Origin: an uncultured Ruminococcus sp.
GTDB taxonomy: Bacteria > Bacillota > Clostridia > Oscillospirales > CAG-382
Assembly: GCA_902772845.1 (NCBI GenBank)
Contig: CACYCI010000017.1
Location: 1-39,303 of the forward strand
DNA length: 39,303 bases
Direction of reading: 5' to 3'
In this document: piece by piece, positions 1 through 7,960 of the stretch
Numbering within the stretch: position 1 is the stretch's first letter
How the letters are laid out: every line of letters starts with the position of its first letter
Program-made: the position numbers and the translations under genes
The notes under the pieces: model-generated
The model's input: the letters and a program-made list of their open reading frames with translations, nothing else
Databases searched by the model: none
What the model was told of the DNA's origin: nothing

Positions 1-13
1 AGGAATTATTATC

Positions 14-394
14 ATGGCTAATGAAAAAACCACTCAGATCCTTGAACTCGTAAAATCTATGACCATTCTCGAAGTTGCCGATCTCGTCAAGGCGCTCGAA
101 GAAGAATTCGGTGTTTCCGCCGCTCCCGTAGCCGTTGCTGCCGGCCCCGCTGCCGCTGCCGCTCCCGCTGCAGAAGAAAAGACTGAATTTGACGTTGAAC
201 TCACCGGCTTCGACGCCGCTGCCAAGCTCAAAGTCATCAAAGCCGTCAAAGACATCACCGGTCTTTCGCTCGGCGAAGCTAAAGATCTTGTTACCGCTGC
301 TCCCAAGGCAGTCAAGACCGGCGTTTCCAAGGAAGAAGCCGAAGAACTCAAAAAGCAGCTCGAAGAAGTCGGCGGCCAGGTCACCATTAAGTAA
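14..394 (+). CDS. rplL: 50S ribosomal protein L7/L12
   Basis: This is the acidic stalk protein of the large ribosomal subunit; it binds L10 as dimers and recruits the translational GTPases. At 126 aa it has the normal family length. The N-terminal dimerisation helix (residues 1-35) is followed by an Ala/Pro-rich flexible hinge (about 38-52) and the conserved C-terminal factor-binding domain, which includes [20 protein letters not shown]. Only 13 bases upstream are visible; they carry a purine-rich AGGA, and rplJ would be expected just before the window. A hairpin terminator follows directly, so this is probably the last gene of the rplJ-rplL unit. Confidence 0.97.
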   Translation: MANEKTTQILELVKSMTILEVADLVKALEEEFGVSAAPVAVAAGPAAAAAPAAEEKTEFDVELTGFDAAAKLKVIKAVKDITGLSLGEAKDLVTAAPKAVKTGVSKEEAEELKKQLEEVGGQVTIK

Positions 395-415
395 TAAGTC
401 AAACGACAAAAGCAA

Positions 416-455
416 AGGCATAATACGGGCGACCGCATTATGCCTTATGTTTTAT
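416..455 (+). terminator. Intrinsic terminator after rplL
   Basis: The arms AGGCATAAT (416-424) and ATTATGCCT (437-445) form a 9-bp stem. The loop can pair further as CGG/CCG around a GCGA tetraloop. A T-rich run, TATGTTTTATT, follows. Its place 22 bp after the rplL stop fits the end of the ribosomal protein operon. The U-tract is imperfect, so some read-through into the lipoprotein gene is possible. Confidence 0.75.
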
Positions 456-474
456 TCAAGCCGAGGTCAAACAG

Positions 475-1413
475 ATGAAAAAGATCCTTTGCATAGTATT
501 ATTTGTACTTTTGCTTTGCGATATGCTCTGCGCTTGCAAAAAAGATGTTCCCGAAAAGGAAGACGTTCGCAAAGTCATGTTTTCAGAGCTCGATTCGTTT
601 TACTCCGGTAAAAAGCCGGGCAGCTGCGCAGAAGCCGCTTCCCTGCTCGCCGCGGGCAAGGATCTGACCGCCGCGGACCTTTCCGCCCTTTTTGCGGAAG
701 ATGTGCCTGACGCAGAGTACGTTATCGCTCACTCTCTGCTCGAACGCGCCGGCATACGCACGGAGACCGGGGCGAACGCAGAAGAAAGAGCGCGGCGCCT
801 TGCCGTATCTATCGCAGATACAGAAAGCATTCCGACCGTCGCCCTGTACGTGACCGTGCTGGCGCTGGAATTGTACGGCGCCGAATATGACCGTGCGTCT
901 GTCGCGGAATCGCTGACCGCACGCCAGGACGAGATATCGGGCGGATCTTACGAATACCCGCAAAGCGCCGGAAGCAGCGCGCGCATAAGCGCCGAAGACA
1001 CCGCCGCTTCGCTTATGACATATATGCTGATACGCGGAAGCGTACGCACTCAGGTGCTCGAAGACACGCTGCATGATTCGGCGCTGGTATATCTGGGCAA
1101 CTGCATACAAAACGACAACACCGTGCTTAACGCGGAAGGCGTTTCGAGTTCTGTCGCCACGGCGCGCGTGCTCACGGCGCTGCTTGTATGCGGTGTGCCG
1201 ATGGACGGCGAAATATCGACCGCGCTGCTGAACGCGATCCGCACTTTTGCCGTAAAAAACGGCGGTGCGCTTATCGGCTACCGCGATACTGCCGATGACG
1301 ACCCGAAAAGAAGCACCGCCGCGGAGATACTGTTTTGCGTCACGGCAGCTTTGTACGGAAACCCGTATTTTGCCGAAACGCAGCACCCCGCAAGCGGCGC
1401 CGTTATAAACTGA
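475..1413 (+). CDS. Lipoprotein with possible terpenoid-cyclase-like alpha/alpha toroid fold
   Basis: This is a secreted, lipid-anchored protein of 312 aa with unknown function. The N-terminus is a type II signal peptide: a Lys pair, a hydrophobic stretch, and a lipobox L-C-A-C with the modified Cys at residue 21. The remainder is helical in character. Repeats such as SAEDTAASLMTYM and SSSVATARVLTALL, each after a Gly/Tyr-rich turn, resemble the alpha/alpha-toroid repeats of squalene-cyclase/prenyltransferase-like domains found in other clostridial surface proteins. That fold is inference from pattern only. GAGGT precedes the ATG. The gene lies behind the rplL terminator and ends 12 bp from the convergent oxidoreductase, with no terminator visible between them. 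Confidence 0.75.
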   Translation: MKKILCIVLFVLLLCDMLCACKKDVPEKEDVRKVMFSELDSFYSGKKPGSCAEAASLLAAGKDLTAADLSALFAEDVPDAEYVIAHSLLERAGIRTETGANAEERARRLAVSIADTESIPTVALYVTVLALELYGAEYDRASVAESLTARQDEISGGSYEYPQSAGSSARISAEDTAASLMTYMLIRGSVRTQVLEDTLHDSALVYLGNCIQNDNTVLNAEGVSSSVATARVLTALLVCGVPMDGEISTALLNAIRTFAVKNGGALIGYRDTADDDPKRSTAAEILFCVTAALYGNPYFAETQHPASGAVIN

Positions 1414-1425
1414 AGATCGTTTTGA

Positions 1426-2496
1426 TCAATCTATATTTACAAGTCTGCCCGTTTTGGCGGATTCGTAAATGGCGTCGATCATTTTCATTAGCGTCACTCC
1501 GTCTTCTGCGGGTGCGCGGCAAGCTTCCTTGCCCTGCGCGCAGTTGACGAAGTGGCGTATTTCATTTTCGAAAAGGCCGTTGAAAGCTAGCGCCGAATTC
1601 CCGCTGGGCTTTACATCCACCAACATACCGTTCATATCGGTGAAGAATTCGATCTGCGGATCGATACGCGCACCGGATTTCGTGCCGAACAGTTCTATGT
1701 TGCCAACGTCGTGCTTTATATTCAGGTTGAAGCTCGCCTCTACGTTGAGCGTGAGTCCGTTATCGAATTTAATAATGGCACCGACAAAATCTTCAACGTC
1801 GTATTTGAATTCCTTTACGGCGCTGGAGGTGGAAGCCATCCAGGTCTGACCGCCGGAAGCGCGGTTGTAGCCGAGATTGTCGTAAGTGAAGCCGTATGCC
1901 GAAACCGGCTTGGGATTGTGGCACAGATACCGTACAAGGTCCATTACGTGCACGCCCAGGTCTATGAGCGGGCCGCCGCCGGAATACGCCTTGTCGCCGA
2001 ACCATCTGCCCGGGCAGCCGTTGCGGCGGAGATAGGTCGCTTTGGCGTAATAGATATCACCCATCGAGCCGGCGTCTATAAAGGTCTTGAGTATGTCGGC
2101 GTCGTTGCCGAATCTGCGCACGAAACCGATCTGCAAAAGCTTTCCGCTCTTTTCCGCGGCGGCGCGCATCTCTTCGGCTTCGAACCTGTTCATCGCCATG
2201 GGCTTTTCGCAAATGACGTTCACGCCCGCGTTGAGCGCGGCGACCGTGGGCGCCTTATGTGCGGCGTTCCAGGTGCAGACCGATACTGCGTCGAGCTTTT
2301 CGTTTGCAAGCATATCTTCGTATTTTTCGTATACACGCGCGTCGGGGATCCCGTTGTTCCTGCCGAACGCTTTCGCTTTTTCTACGTCGAGATCGCACAG
2401 CGCGACCACTTCCACGTCCGGGCACGCTTTATAGCCCGCCATATGCGAATGCGCGATCCCGCCGGTGCCGATTATACCAACTCTGAATTTTTCCAT
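1426..2496 (-). CDS. Gfo/Idh/MocA family NAD(P)-dependent oxidoreductase
   Basis: This is a cytoplasmic dehydrogenase of 356 aa, the usual family length, acting on a sugar, inositol or similar polyol; the substrate cannot be read from the sequence. The N-terminal Rossmann fold has the dinucleotide motif GIIGTGGIAHSH (residues 7-18), followed by the family EKPMAMN motif near residue 95, where Lys is catalytic in characterised members. The C-terminal half holds the alpha/beta substrate domain, with GGGPLIDLGVHVMD. A strong promoter and a GGGAG ribosome site lie upstream. It is transcribed alone, divergent from the lipoprotein/two-component operon. Confidence 0.93.
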   Translation of the reverse strand: MEKFRVGIIGTGGIAHSHMAGYKACPDVEVVALCDLDVEKAKAFGRNNGIPDARVYEKYEDMLANEKLDAVSVCTWNAAHKAPTVAALNAGVNVICEKPMAMNRFEAEEMRAAAEKSGKLLQIGFVRRFGNDADILKTFIDAGSMGDIYYAKATYLRRNGCPGRWFGDKAYSGGGPLIDLGVHVMDLVRYLCHNPKPVSAYGFTYDNLGYNRASGGQTWMASTSSAVKEFKYDVEDFVGAIIKFDNGLTLNVEASFNLNIKHDVGNIELFGTKSGARIDPQIEFFTDMNGMLVDVKPSGNSALAFNGLFENEIRHFVNCAQGKEACRAPAEDGVTLMKMIDAIYESAKTGRLVNID

Positions 2497-2531
2497 ATTT
2501 TCACTCCCGATACAATAACGATTTTCGCAAT

Positions 2532-2560
2532 ATTATAACACTCCAAACGCCATTCGTCAA
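2532..2560 (-). promoter_or_regulatory. Sigma-A-type promoter of the oxidoreductase gene
   Basis: On the minus strand, -35 TTGACG (2560-2555) and -10 TATAAT (2537-2532) are separated by 17 bp, which is near consensus. The start codon is about 35 bp downstream. The -35 box lies back to back with that of the divergent lipoprotein promoter. Confidence 0.75.
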
Positions 2561-2561
2561 G

Positions 2562-2574
2562 AATTTTCAAAATT
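2562..2574. promoter_or_regulatory. Palindrome between divergent promoters (candidate operator)
   Basis: AATTTTCAAAATT is a perfect inverted repeat around a central C. It fills the gap between the -35 boxes of the two divergent promoters at 2555-2560 and 2578-2583. A factor bound here could act on both promoters. The site is AT-rich, so chance is a real alternative. Confidence 0.35.
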
Positions 2575-2577
2575 TTA

Positions 2578-2606
2578 TTGCTTTAACGGCCGGAATATAG
2601 TATAAT
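2578..2606 (+). promoter_or_regulatory. Sigma-A-type promoter of the lipoprotein/two-component operon
   Basis: TTGCTT (2578-2583) and TATAAT (2601-2606) are spaced by exactly 17 bp. The first lipoprotein start codon is 35 bp beyond the -10 box, behind a GGGGGGAG ribosome site. No other promoter of this quality was seen before the response regulator, so it may drive all four downstream genes. Confidence 0.75.
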
Positions 2607-2641
2607 ACATAAGTAAAAATGTCTTTGGGGGGAGACGCGGA

Positions 2642-3838
2642 TTGAAAAAACCTTGCGTAATGCTTTCGGCGGTACTTTTGATCGCTTGTTTGATCTGCGG
2701 CTGCGCCGCGCCCGCCAAAGACGAAAGCAAACAGGAAACAGTCTCTGACACGCCGGCGAGCGCTGAACAGCCTGCTGAAAGCTCTGAAGAAACGGTAAAC
2801 AGTACGGAAGGACCGTCCGACATCGTCGTCAGGGATCTCGGAGTCCCGCTCGGAGGCAAATATCATTACAACGATATTTCAATAGTCCCATGGGATATGG
2901 CTTTCTGCAACGGCAAGCTTTTTGTAGGGAGCGGGGATCTTTCCGTGAATTCCGGGCCGGTGCAAATGTGGTATTACGACACTTATTCCGGCAAATGGGA
3001 ACTTGGCGCCACTCTGCCGGAGGAAGAAATAAGCCGCTTTTATATACACGAAGGCGCTCTTTACTGTCCCGGAGCCGATTCGCAGGAAAGCTGGGATTGG
3101 GCTTCGTTCTACAAGTACGAAGACGAATGGATAAAATATCGTTCTATTCCAAACGCATCGCACTGCTTTGATCTTGCGTTTGCCGAAGGCAGGATATTCG
3201 CCGCTATCGAAAACGAAGCCGATACCGTTTATTGCTATGTCGCTGTATCGTCAAACGGCGGCAAGAGCTTTTCGGTCGTTCCGCTTATGCGCGAAGGCGA
3301 AAAGGTAAAACGAACGGTGTTTTTGCAAGACGTTTTCGCATTTGGCGGCGACGTTTACGCGCTCGCTTCGGAAGACGGTAAATTGAACTTATATAAATAT
3401 GACGGCGAAGTATTTGAATATGCGCTTTCCTGGCACGGAAAAATATCGCAGCAAGGAATGCGTAAATACGTCATTCAAAGCAAAGCGGAATACAACGGCA
3501 AGTTTTATTTCACTACCGGCCGCTTATACGAATGCGGAACGGATGCGGAGCCACGGCTAATTAAAATGCCTCAAACCGGCGTCGTTCAGGATATTTACCT
3601 TAACGACGGCGTGCTGAATATAATGTGCGTGTCTTACAACGGGAACGCATACGTCATGACCGTATACCGTTTTGCGGACGAAGGCAATAAAACTTTGGAA
3701 AAGATCTTTGAATTTGAATACGAGACCACCGCGGTGAGCTTTGCGGCTGACGGGGAGAATTATTACTTTGGGATCGCTTCACAAGACAGAAACGATAAAA
3801 ACAACGGGAGGATAATCCATGTCAAGGTCAATGGTTAG
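2642..3838 (+). CDS. Lipoprotein, probable beta-propeller with an Asp-box-like motif
   Basis: This is a 398-aa surface lipoprotein of unknown function. It starts at TTG behind a G-rich ribosome site and the promoter at 2578-2606. A type II signal peptide ends in C-x-L-I-C-G-C with the lipidated Cys at residue 21. A Ser/Glu/Pro-rich spacer (about 22-65) follows. The rest is beta-rich with recurrent short strands and one clear Asp-box-like motif, SSNGGKSFSVV, near residue 205, which suggests a sialidase/BNR-type propeller. No catalytic set is recognisable, so a binding role is more likely than an enzyme. The end overlaps the next gene by 20 bp, implying co-translation. Confidence 0.8.
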   Translation: MKKPCVMLSAVLLIACLICGCAAPAKDESKQETVSDTPASAEQPAESSEETVNSTEGPSDIVVRDLGVPLGGKYHYNDISIVPWDMAFCNGKLFVGSGDLSVNSGPVQMWYYDTYSGKWELGATLPEEEISRFYIHEGALYCPGADSQESWDWASFYKYEDEWIKYRSIPNASHCFDLAFAEGRIFAAIENEADTVYCYVAVSSNGGKSFSVVPLMREGEKVKRTVFLQDVFAFGGDVYALASEDGKLNLYKYDGEVFEYALSWHGKISQQGMRKYVIQSKAEYNGKFYFTTGRLYECGTDAEPRLIKMPQTGVVQDIYLNDGVLNIMCVSYNGNAYVMTVYRFADEGNKTLEKIFEFEYETTAVSFAADGENYYFGIASQDRNDKNNGRIIHVKVNG

Positions 3839-4730
3839 AGAGATAATAGCGCTTACTTTCGCCCTGGTTTTCATATTTTCGTTTGTCTCATGCAGGCAGA
3901 CCGAAACTCAGCCATCACAGGGATCAGAAAATAGCATCCCGGAAACCGAAAGCGTTCCGGACCGCGAGGAGTCTTATTTGCAGGTATCTGCTGAAGAAGC
4001 TGAAGGCATTTACCTGCTATGCAGCGCTACGCGTACATGGGGAAAAGAGACCTATGAATACGACTCATTCGGACGGCGCACCGCTTTGCGTTATGACACC
4101 GGCGCTTACATTTTATATGAATACGACAATAACGGCAATCTTCTGAATGAGACAAGCTACGATAAAAGCGGAAAGATCGAACGCGTATCGTATTACGAAT
4201 ACAACGATAAAGGTCTTGTTATAAAAGAATCGCGAAAATACAAAAATGAAGATGCGGCAGTCACTTCTTATGATTATGCTTTCGACGGATCCGGCAGGAC
4301 CATTCATATCGACGTTGAACTGAACGGCAAAGTGACCGCATACGATTACACATATTCCGAAAACGGCGATTACGTAATAAACAAAGTTTCACCAAACGGA
4401 ACCACGTCGCAGGAGAAGTATACCGCAGCAGGGGTAAAATACGAAGAAAGCAACAGCACGGGCAGCTCCGTATACACTTATGACGATCTGGGAAGGCTCG
4501 TCTCGTGGATACTTTACGACAAAGACGGCACAGAGAATCAAAAAAGTCTGTTCATATACGAAGACGGCAAAGCGACGAACGAAGTCTATTCGTTCGGATC
4601 GCTTTTGAAAAGCGACATTTATTACTATGACGAAAACGGCAATAACGTTAAAATAACCACTGTAGACGGCTACGGAAAAGAGAACGTGCTTACCGAAATG
4701 GAATACATATATTTTATTCCCGAAAAATGA
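3819..4730 (+). CDS. Lipoprotein with YD/RHS-type repeats
   Basis: This is a 303-aa lipoprotein whose signal peptide ends F-V-S-C, with the lipidated Cys at residue 25. From about residue 70 to the end it consists of degenerate repeats of about 20 aa such as YEYDSFGRR, YEYDNNGNLL, YEYNDKGLV, YTYDDLGRLV and YYYDENGNN, the YD-repeat pattern of RHS/wall-associated proteins. Such repeats build beta-structures and often bind carbohydrate. There is no toxin domain and no RHS core-end motif, so this is not a polymorphic toxin. GGGAGG lies just before the ATG. It overlaps the preceding lipoprotein gene by 20 bp and precedes the response regulator by 26 bp. The role is unknown; a ligand-binding accessory of the kinase is an inference from position. 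Confidence 0.82.
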   Translation: MSRSMVREIIALTFALVFIFSFVSCRQTETQPSQGSENSIPETESVPDREESYLQVSAEEAEGIYLLCSATRTWGKETYEYDSFGRRTALRYDTGAYILYEYDNNGNLLNETSYDKSGKIERVSYYEYNDKGLVIKESRKYKNEDAAVTSYDYAFDGSGRTIHIDVELNGKVTAYDYTYSENGDYVINKVSPNGTTSQEKYTAAGVKYEESNSTGSSVYTYDDLGRLVSWILYDKDGTENQKSLFIYEDGKATNEVYSFGSLLKSDIYYYDENGNNVKITTVDGYGKENVLTEMEYIYFIPEK

Positions 4731-4756
4731 GCCCACCGATATCAAGGAGCATAAAA

Positions 4757-5452
4757 ATGACAAAAATTCTCGTTTGCGACGACGACGCCGACATCGTTTC
4801 GGCTGTCAAGATATATCTTTCCGCCGAAGGCTACAACGTCATCGGCTGTTCAAACGGCGCCGACGCGATCGAAGCCGTTAAAAATGAGCCGGTGCAGCTT
4901 GTCATCATGGATATAATGATGCCCAAAACGGACGGTATCACCGCCGTGGCACAGATACGCGCTTTTTCCAACGTTCCGGTCATATTCCTTTCCGCCAAAG
5001 GCGAAGACACCGACAAGGTGCTGGGGCTCAACATAGGCGCCGACGATTACATAACCAAGCCGTTCAACCCGGTGGAACTGACTGCGCGCGTGAAGGCACA
5101 GCTCAGACGCTATATGAATTTCGGCGGATCGCATCCTGCCGAAAGCGAGATCCGCATAGACGGCATAGTGCTGAATGATTCCGCAAAAACGGTATCTGTC
5201 GACGGCGAATCGATATCGCTGACTCCCACTGAATTCGACATACTCAAGCTGCTCATGCAGAACCCCGGCACAGTGTTTTCTTCGGCAAAGATCTATGCCG
5301 AGGTATGGAAAGACGAGCCGTACGGATCCGATAACATTATTGCCGTACACATACGGCACATACGCGAAAAGCTCGAAATCAACCCTGCGGAGCCCAGGTA
5401 TCTGAAAGTTGTCTGGGGGCAGGGCTACAAGTTCGAAGGAGGAAAGAGCTGA
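4757..5452 (+). CDS. OmpR/PhoB-family response regulator
   Basis: This is a 231-aa DNA-binding response regulator. The receiver domain (residues 1-120) has the acidic pocket D8/D9, the phosphoacceptor D52 in IMDIMMPKTDG, and K101 in DDYITKPF. The C-terminal part is an OmpR-type winged helix, including LTPTEFDILKLLMQNPG and the DNA-recognition segment HIRHIREKLE. An upstream in-frame ATG at 4727 exists, but the start at 4757 is preceded by AAGGAG at good spacing and gives a normal receiver N-terminus. The histidine kinase ATG follows its stop codon directly, so the two are translationally coupled partners. Confidence 0.95.
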   Translation: MTKILVCDDDADIVSAVKIYLSAEGYNVIGCSNGADAIEAVKNEPVQLVIMDIMMPKTDGITAVAQIRAFSNVPVIFLSAKGEDTDKVLGLNIGADDYITKPFNPVELTARVKAQLRRYMNFGGSHPAESEIRIDGIVLNDSAKTVSVDGESISLTPTEFDILKLLMQNPGTVFSSAKIYAEVWKDEPYGSDNIIAVHIRHIREKLEINPAEPRYLKVVWGQGYKFEGGKS

Positions 5453-7036
5453 ATGAAAAAGCTCGCGCGGCTTCCCGGGCTGAAATACACGTTCTACGGC
5501 GTGTTTTGCCTGTTCTTTTCAACTTTCATAGCTGCCGGCGCGGGGTTCATATACTGCGTCGCTCACGATTTTTACTATACTGCTCCGTCTGACGGCTCGG
5601 AGTTCGATTCGTTCGCCTTCGGAATGCGTTACGGATTCGGCATAATTGCAGTCTCTTGCGGAGTCATAGCGGCGCTGCTTTTGATATTCGTGCTTATCGG
5701 AGCAGGCAGACGCCGCCGCGACGACGTGCTTCACACCCGCAAGATAGACCGTATCCCCTATGAGCTTTGCCTTGCGATATACGGATCATTGATATACGGG
5801 ATCGTTTATGTTTGCATAAAAGTGCTGGAAAAGCCCGGCCTGTGGAACCTTTTTGTGATAGTTCCCCTTCTTTTGCTCGGCTCCCTCTTTTTTGAAGAGC
5901 TGATGATATCCACGGCGATCCGCTACAAAGGCGATACTCTGTTCAAAAACTCTTTCACATACCGCATATACGCTCTGATAAGGCAGATATTCGACCATAT
6001 GTCCCCCTCGTGGAAGCTCACGGTCGCTGCCGCAGCATATTTCGGCGCGACTTATTACATATTCACGTACAGAAACGCTATACTGCTCGCCGTATGGGGC
6101 GTAGTCTCCATAATCCTGTGCGTACTTGCCGGCGCGAGCGCAGTGTTCCTTGATTCCATAAAACACGGCACAAAAGAACTCGCGGGCGGCAATGTAGAGC
6201 ATAAAATAGATACCGACGGCATGTTCGCGCTCTTTGCCGAAATAGGCGACGGCCTCAACCACATCAGCGAAGGCCTTTCCAAAGCCGTTACTGAAAAAAC
6301 GCGCAGCGAACGTCTGCGTACCGAACTGATAACCAACGTCTCGCACGATATAAAAACGCCGCTTACGTCAATAGTGAATTACGTCGATCTGCTCAAGCGC
6401 GAGAATATCTCGGAATCGCAGCGCGCGGAATATCTCGACGTGCTCGACAGGCAGTCTCAGAAACTGAAAAAACTCATTGTGGATCTGGTGGAAGCTTCAA
6501 AGGCGATAACCGGAAATATCACCGCCGCTCCGGTCCCGACAAACCTCAACGAGCTTGTAAAGCAGTCTGTCGCCGAGTATTCCGACAGGTTTTCCGAAAG
6601 ATCGCTCGATCCCATAATCGAAATGCCCGGATCCGCCGTCACCGCATACGCCGACGGCCGTCTTACCTGGCGGATTTTCGATAATCTGCTTGGAAACATT
6701 TGCAATTACTCCATGCCCGGCACACGCGTTTATATAGAAATGGCTCAAAACGAAAACACCGCTTCGGTGACATTCAAGAATATCTCCGCAACGGTGCTGA
6801 ACATTTCTCCGGACGAGCTTGTGGAACGTTTTGTCAGAGGCGACGCTTCGCGTTCGACCGAAGGCAGCGGGCTGGGGCTTTCCATCGCAACCAGTCTTGC
6901 CGAGATCCAGCACGGCAAGCTGAATATAGAAGTCGACGGAGATCTTTTCAAAGCGACGCTTTATCTGCCGCAGGCGACCGACGAGGAAATGAACGAAAGC
7001 ATATCCGACATCACTTCTCCCCGTACGGGTTCGTGA
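5453..7036 (+). CDS. Polytopic membrane sensor histidine kinase
   Basis: This 527-aa kinase is the likely partner of the preceding response regulator. Five or six hydrophobic segments occupy residues 12-235 with no sizeable extracellular domain, so sensing must occur in the membrane or through other proteins. A HAMP-like linker precedes the H-box NVSHDIKTPLTSI with phosphoacceptor H298. The ATPase domain has an N-box-like FDNLLGNICNYS and a G2 region GSGLGLSIA, but lacks the usual DxGxG; KNISATVLNISPDEL stands there, a form I associate with a known Firmicutes kinase subgroup. GGAGGAAAG precedes the ATG. The 3' end overlaps the convergent hydrolase gene by 76 bp. Confidence 0.94.
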   Translation: MKKLARLPGLKYTFYGVFCLFFSTFIAAGAGFIYCVAHDFYYTAPSDGSEFDSFAFGMRYGFGIIAVSCGVIAALLLIFVLIGAGRRRRDDVLHTRKIDRIPYELCLAIYGSLIYGIVYVCIKVLEKPGLWNLFVIVPLLLLGSLFFEELMISTAIRYKGDTLFKNSFTYRIYALIRQIFDHMSPSWKLTVAAAAYFGATYYIFTYRNAILLAVWGVVSIILCVLAGASAVFLDSIKHGTKELAGGNVEHKIDTDGMFALFAEIGDGLNHISEGLSKAVTEKTRSERLRTELITNVSHDIKTPLTSIVNYVDLLKRENISESQRAEYLDVLDRQSQKLKKLIVDLVEASKAITGNITAAPVPTNLNELVKQSVAEYSDRFSERSLDPIIEMPGSAVTAYADGRLTWRIFDNLLGNICNYSMPGTRVYIEMAQNENTASVTFKNISATVLNISPDELVERFVRGDASRSTEGSGLGLSIATSLAEIQHGKLNIEVDGDLFKATLYLPQATDEEMNESISDITSPRTGS

Positions 7037-7890
7037 AGCAGTTCGTGTCTGCCTTCGTAAAGCTTCAGCGTTACGTTTATTCCCGCTTTTTGCATCGCTT
7101 TATATACCTTTGCCACACCTTTGCCCATGCCGCCGACAGGGTCGCTCCTGCCTGAGACAAGCAGAACGGGCGCATCCTTTGGGCAGGCGCCATAATTTTC
7201 GGCGCGGCGGATATAGTCCATGCCGCTTATCATGTCCCTGAACAGCGCCGGCGAAACGGCTCCGCCGCAATCGGGGTCAGCTATGTAATTATCAACTTCC
7301 GCGCAGTCGGAAGATATCCAGTCGTATTCCGTGCGGTGCTCGAACGGCTTGCTGTACGGGCCGAACGCCAGCTTGTTTATTGTGGCGTCGGGTTCGTATT
7401 TATCCGCGTGTTTTTTGCAGGCGCGTTTAGCCATAAATCCGCCCGCTTTTGCAAGCAGACCGCTTATCTGCCCGGTACCGGAGAAAATATAACCTTGCGC
7501 TTTGACCGTATTTTTCATGAACACTGTGCGGGCGGCAAAGCTGCCCATGGAATGGCCAAGCAGAAAATACGGCGCGCCGGGGTGCTTTTCACGCTCTATA
7601 GCCGCAAGCTGCGCTATATCGCGGCACACCAGATCCCATCCGTCTTTGTCGGCAAAAAAGCCGCGTTCTTCTTTTGGAACGGACCTGCCGTGCCCCAGAT
7701 GGTCGTTGCCGCAGACCGCCACTCCGTGCGCGGTCATATATTCGCAAAGGCCTGTGTATCTGCCGAAATGCTCGCTAACGCCGTGAGCCACCTGAAGCAC
7801 GGCCCTTATCTCGCCTTCGGGCAGGTATTCGCACGCGTAGATATCGTGTACGCCGTCCGCGGAACGGTATGTAAACTCGTTTTTTATCAT
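6961..7890 (-). CDS. Alpha/beta hydrolase, monoacylglycerol lipase/lysophospholipase type
   Basis: This is a 309-aa serine hydrolase of the Hydrolase_4 group. The nucleophile elbow GHSMGS carries the catalytic Ser; the acid is probably in the GRSDPVGG segment and the His in YEGRHELLHE near the C-terminus. The N-terminal QVAHGVSEHFGRY is the HG oxyanion-hole region typical of monoglyceride lipases. No signal peptide is present, so it acts in the cytoplasm. It is divergent from glpK across only 70 bp, so release of glycerol from acylglycerols for GlpK is a reasonable inference. The C-terminus matches the family, which supports the real 76-bp overlap with the kinase gene. Confidence 0.9.
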   Translation of the reverse strand: MIKNEFTYRSADGVHDIYACEYLPEGEIRAVLQVAHGVSEHFGRYTGLCEYMTAHGVAVCGNDHLGHGRSVPKEERGFFADKDGWDLVCRDIAQLAAIEREKHPGAPYFLLGHSMGSFAARTVFMKNTVKAQGYIFSGTGQISGLLAKAGGFMAKRACKKHADKYEPDATINKLAFGPYSKPFEHRTEYDWISSDCAEVDNYIADPDCGGAVSPALFRDMISGMDYIRRAENYGACPKDAPVLLVSGRSDPVGGMGKGVAKVYKAMQKAGINVTLKLYEGRHELLHEPVRGEVMSDMLSFISSSVACGR

Positions 7891-7917
7891 TGCAACTTCA
7901 CCTTTCCTTTTTAGAAT
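7890..7917 (+). promoter_or_regulatory. Candidate promoter of glpK
   Basis: TTGCAA (7890-7895), a 16-bp spacer and TAGAAT (7912-7917) lie 43 bp before the glpK start codon. The -10 region coincides with that of the opposing hydrolase promoter, so the two promoters would compete for polymerase. Confidence 0.45.
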
Positions 7918-7941
7918 ATATCAAATCTTTGCGATTGTCAA
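7913..7941 (-). promoter_or_regulatory. Promoter of the acylglycerol hydrolase gene
   Basis: On the minus strand, a consensus TTGACA (7941-7936) is followed after 17 bp by TATTCT (7918-7913). The start codon at 7890 lies about 22 bp beyond, behind GGAAAGGTG. It shares the 70-bp intergenic space with the glpK promoter. Confidence 0.7.
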
Positions 7942-7960
7942 CACCAAAAAGGAGCAGCCC

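Noticed and set aside
3819-4730. RHS/polymorphic toxin
   Set aside because: The YD-like repeats are short and degenerate; there is no core-end motif, toxin tip or immunity gene.
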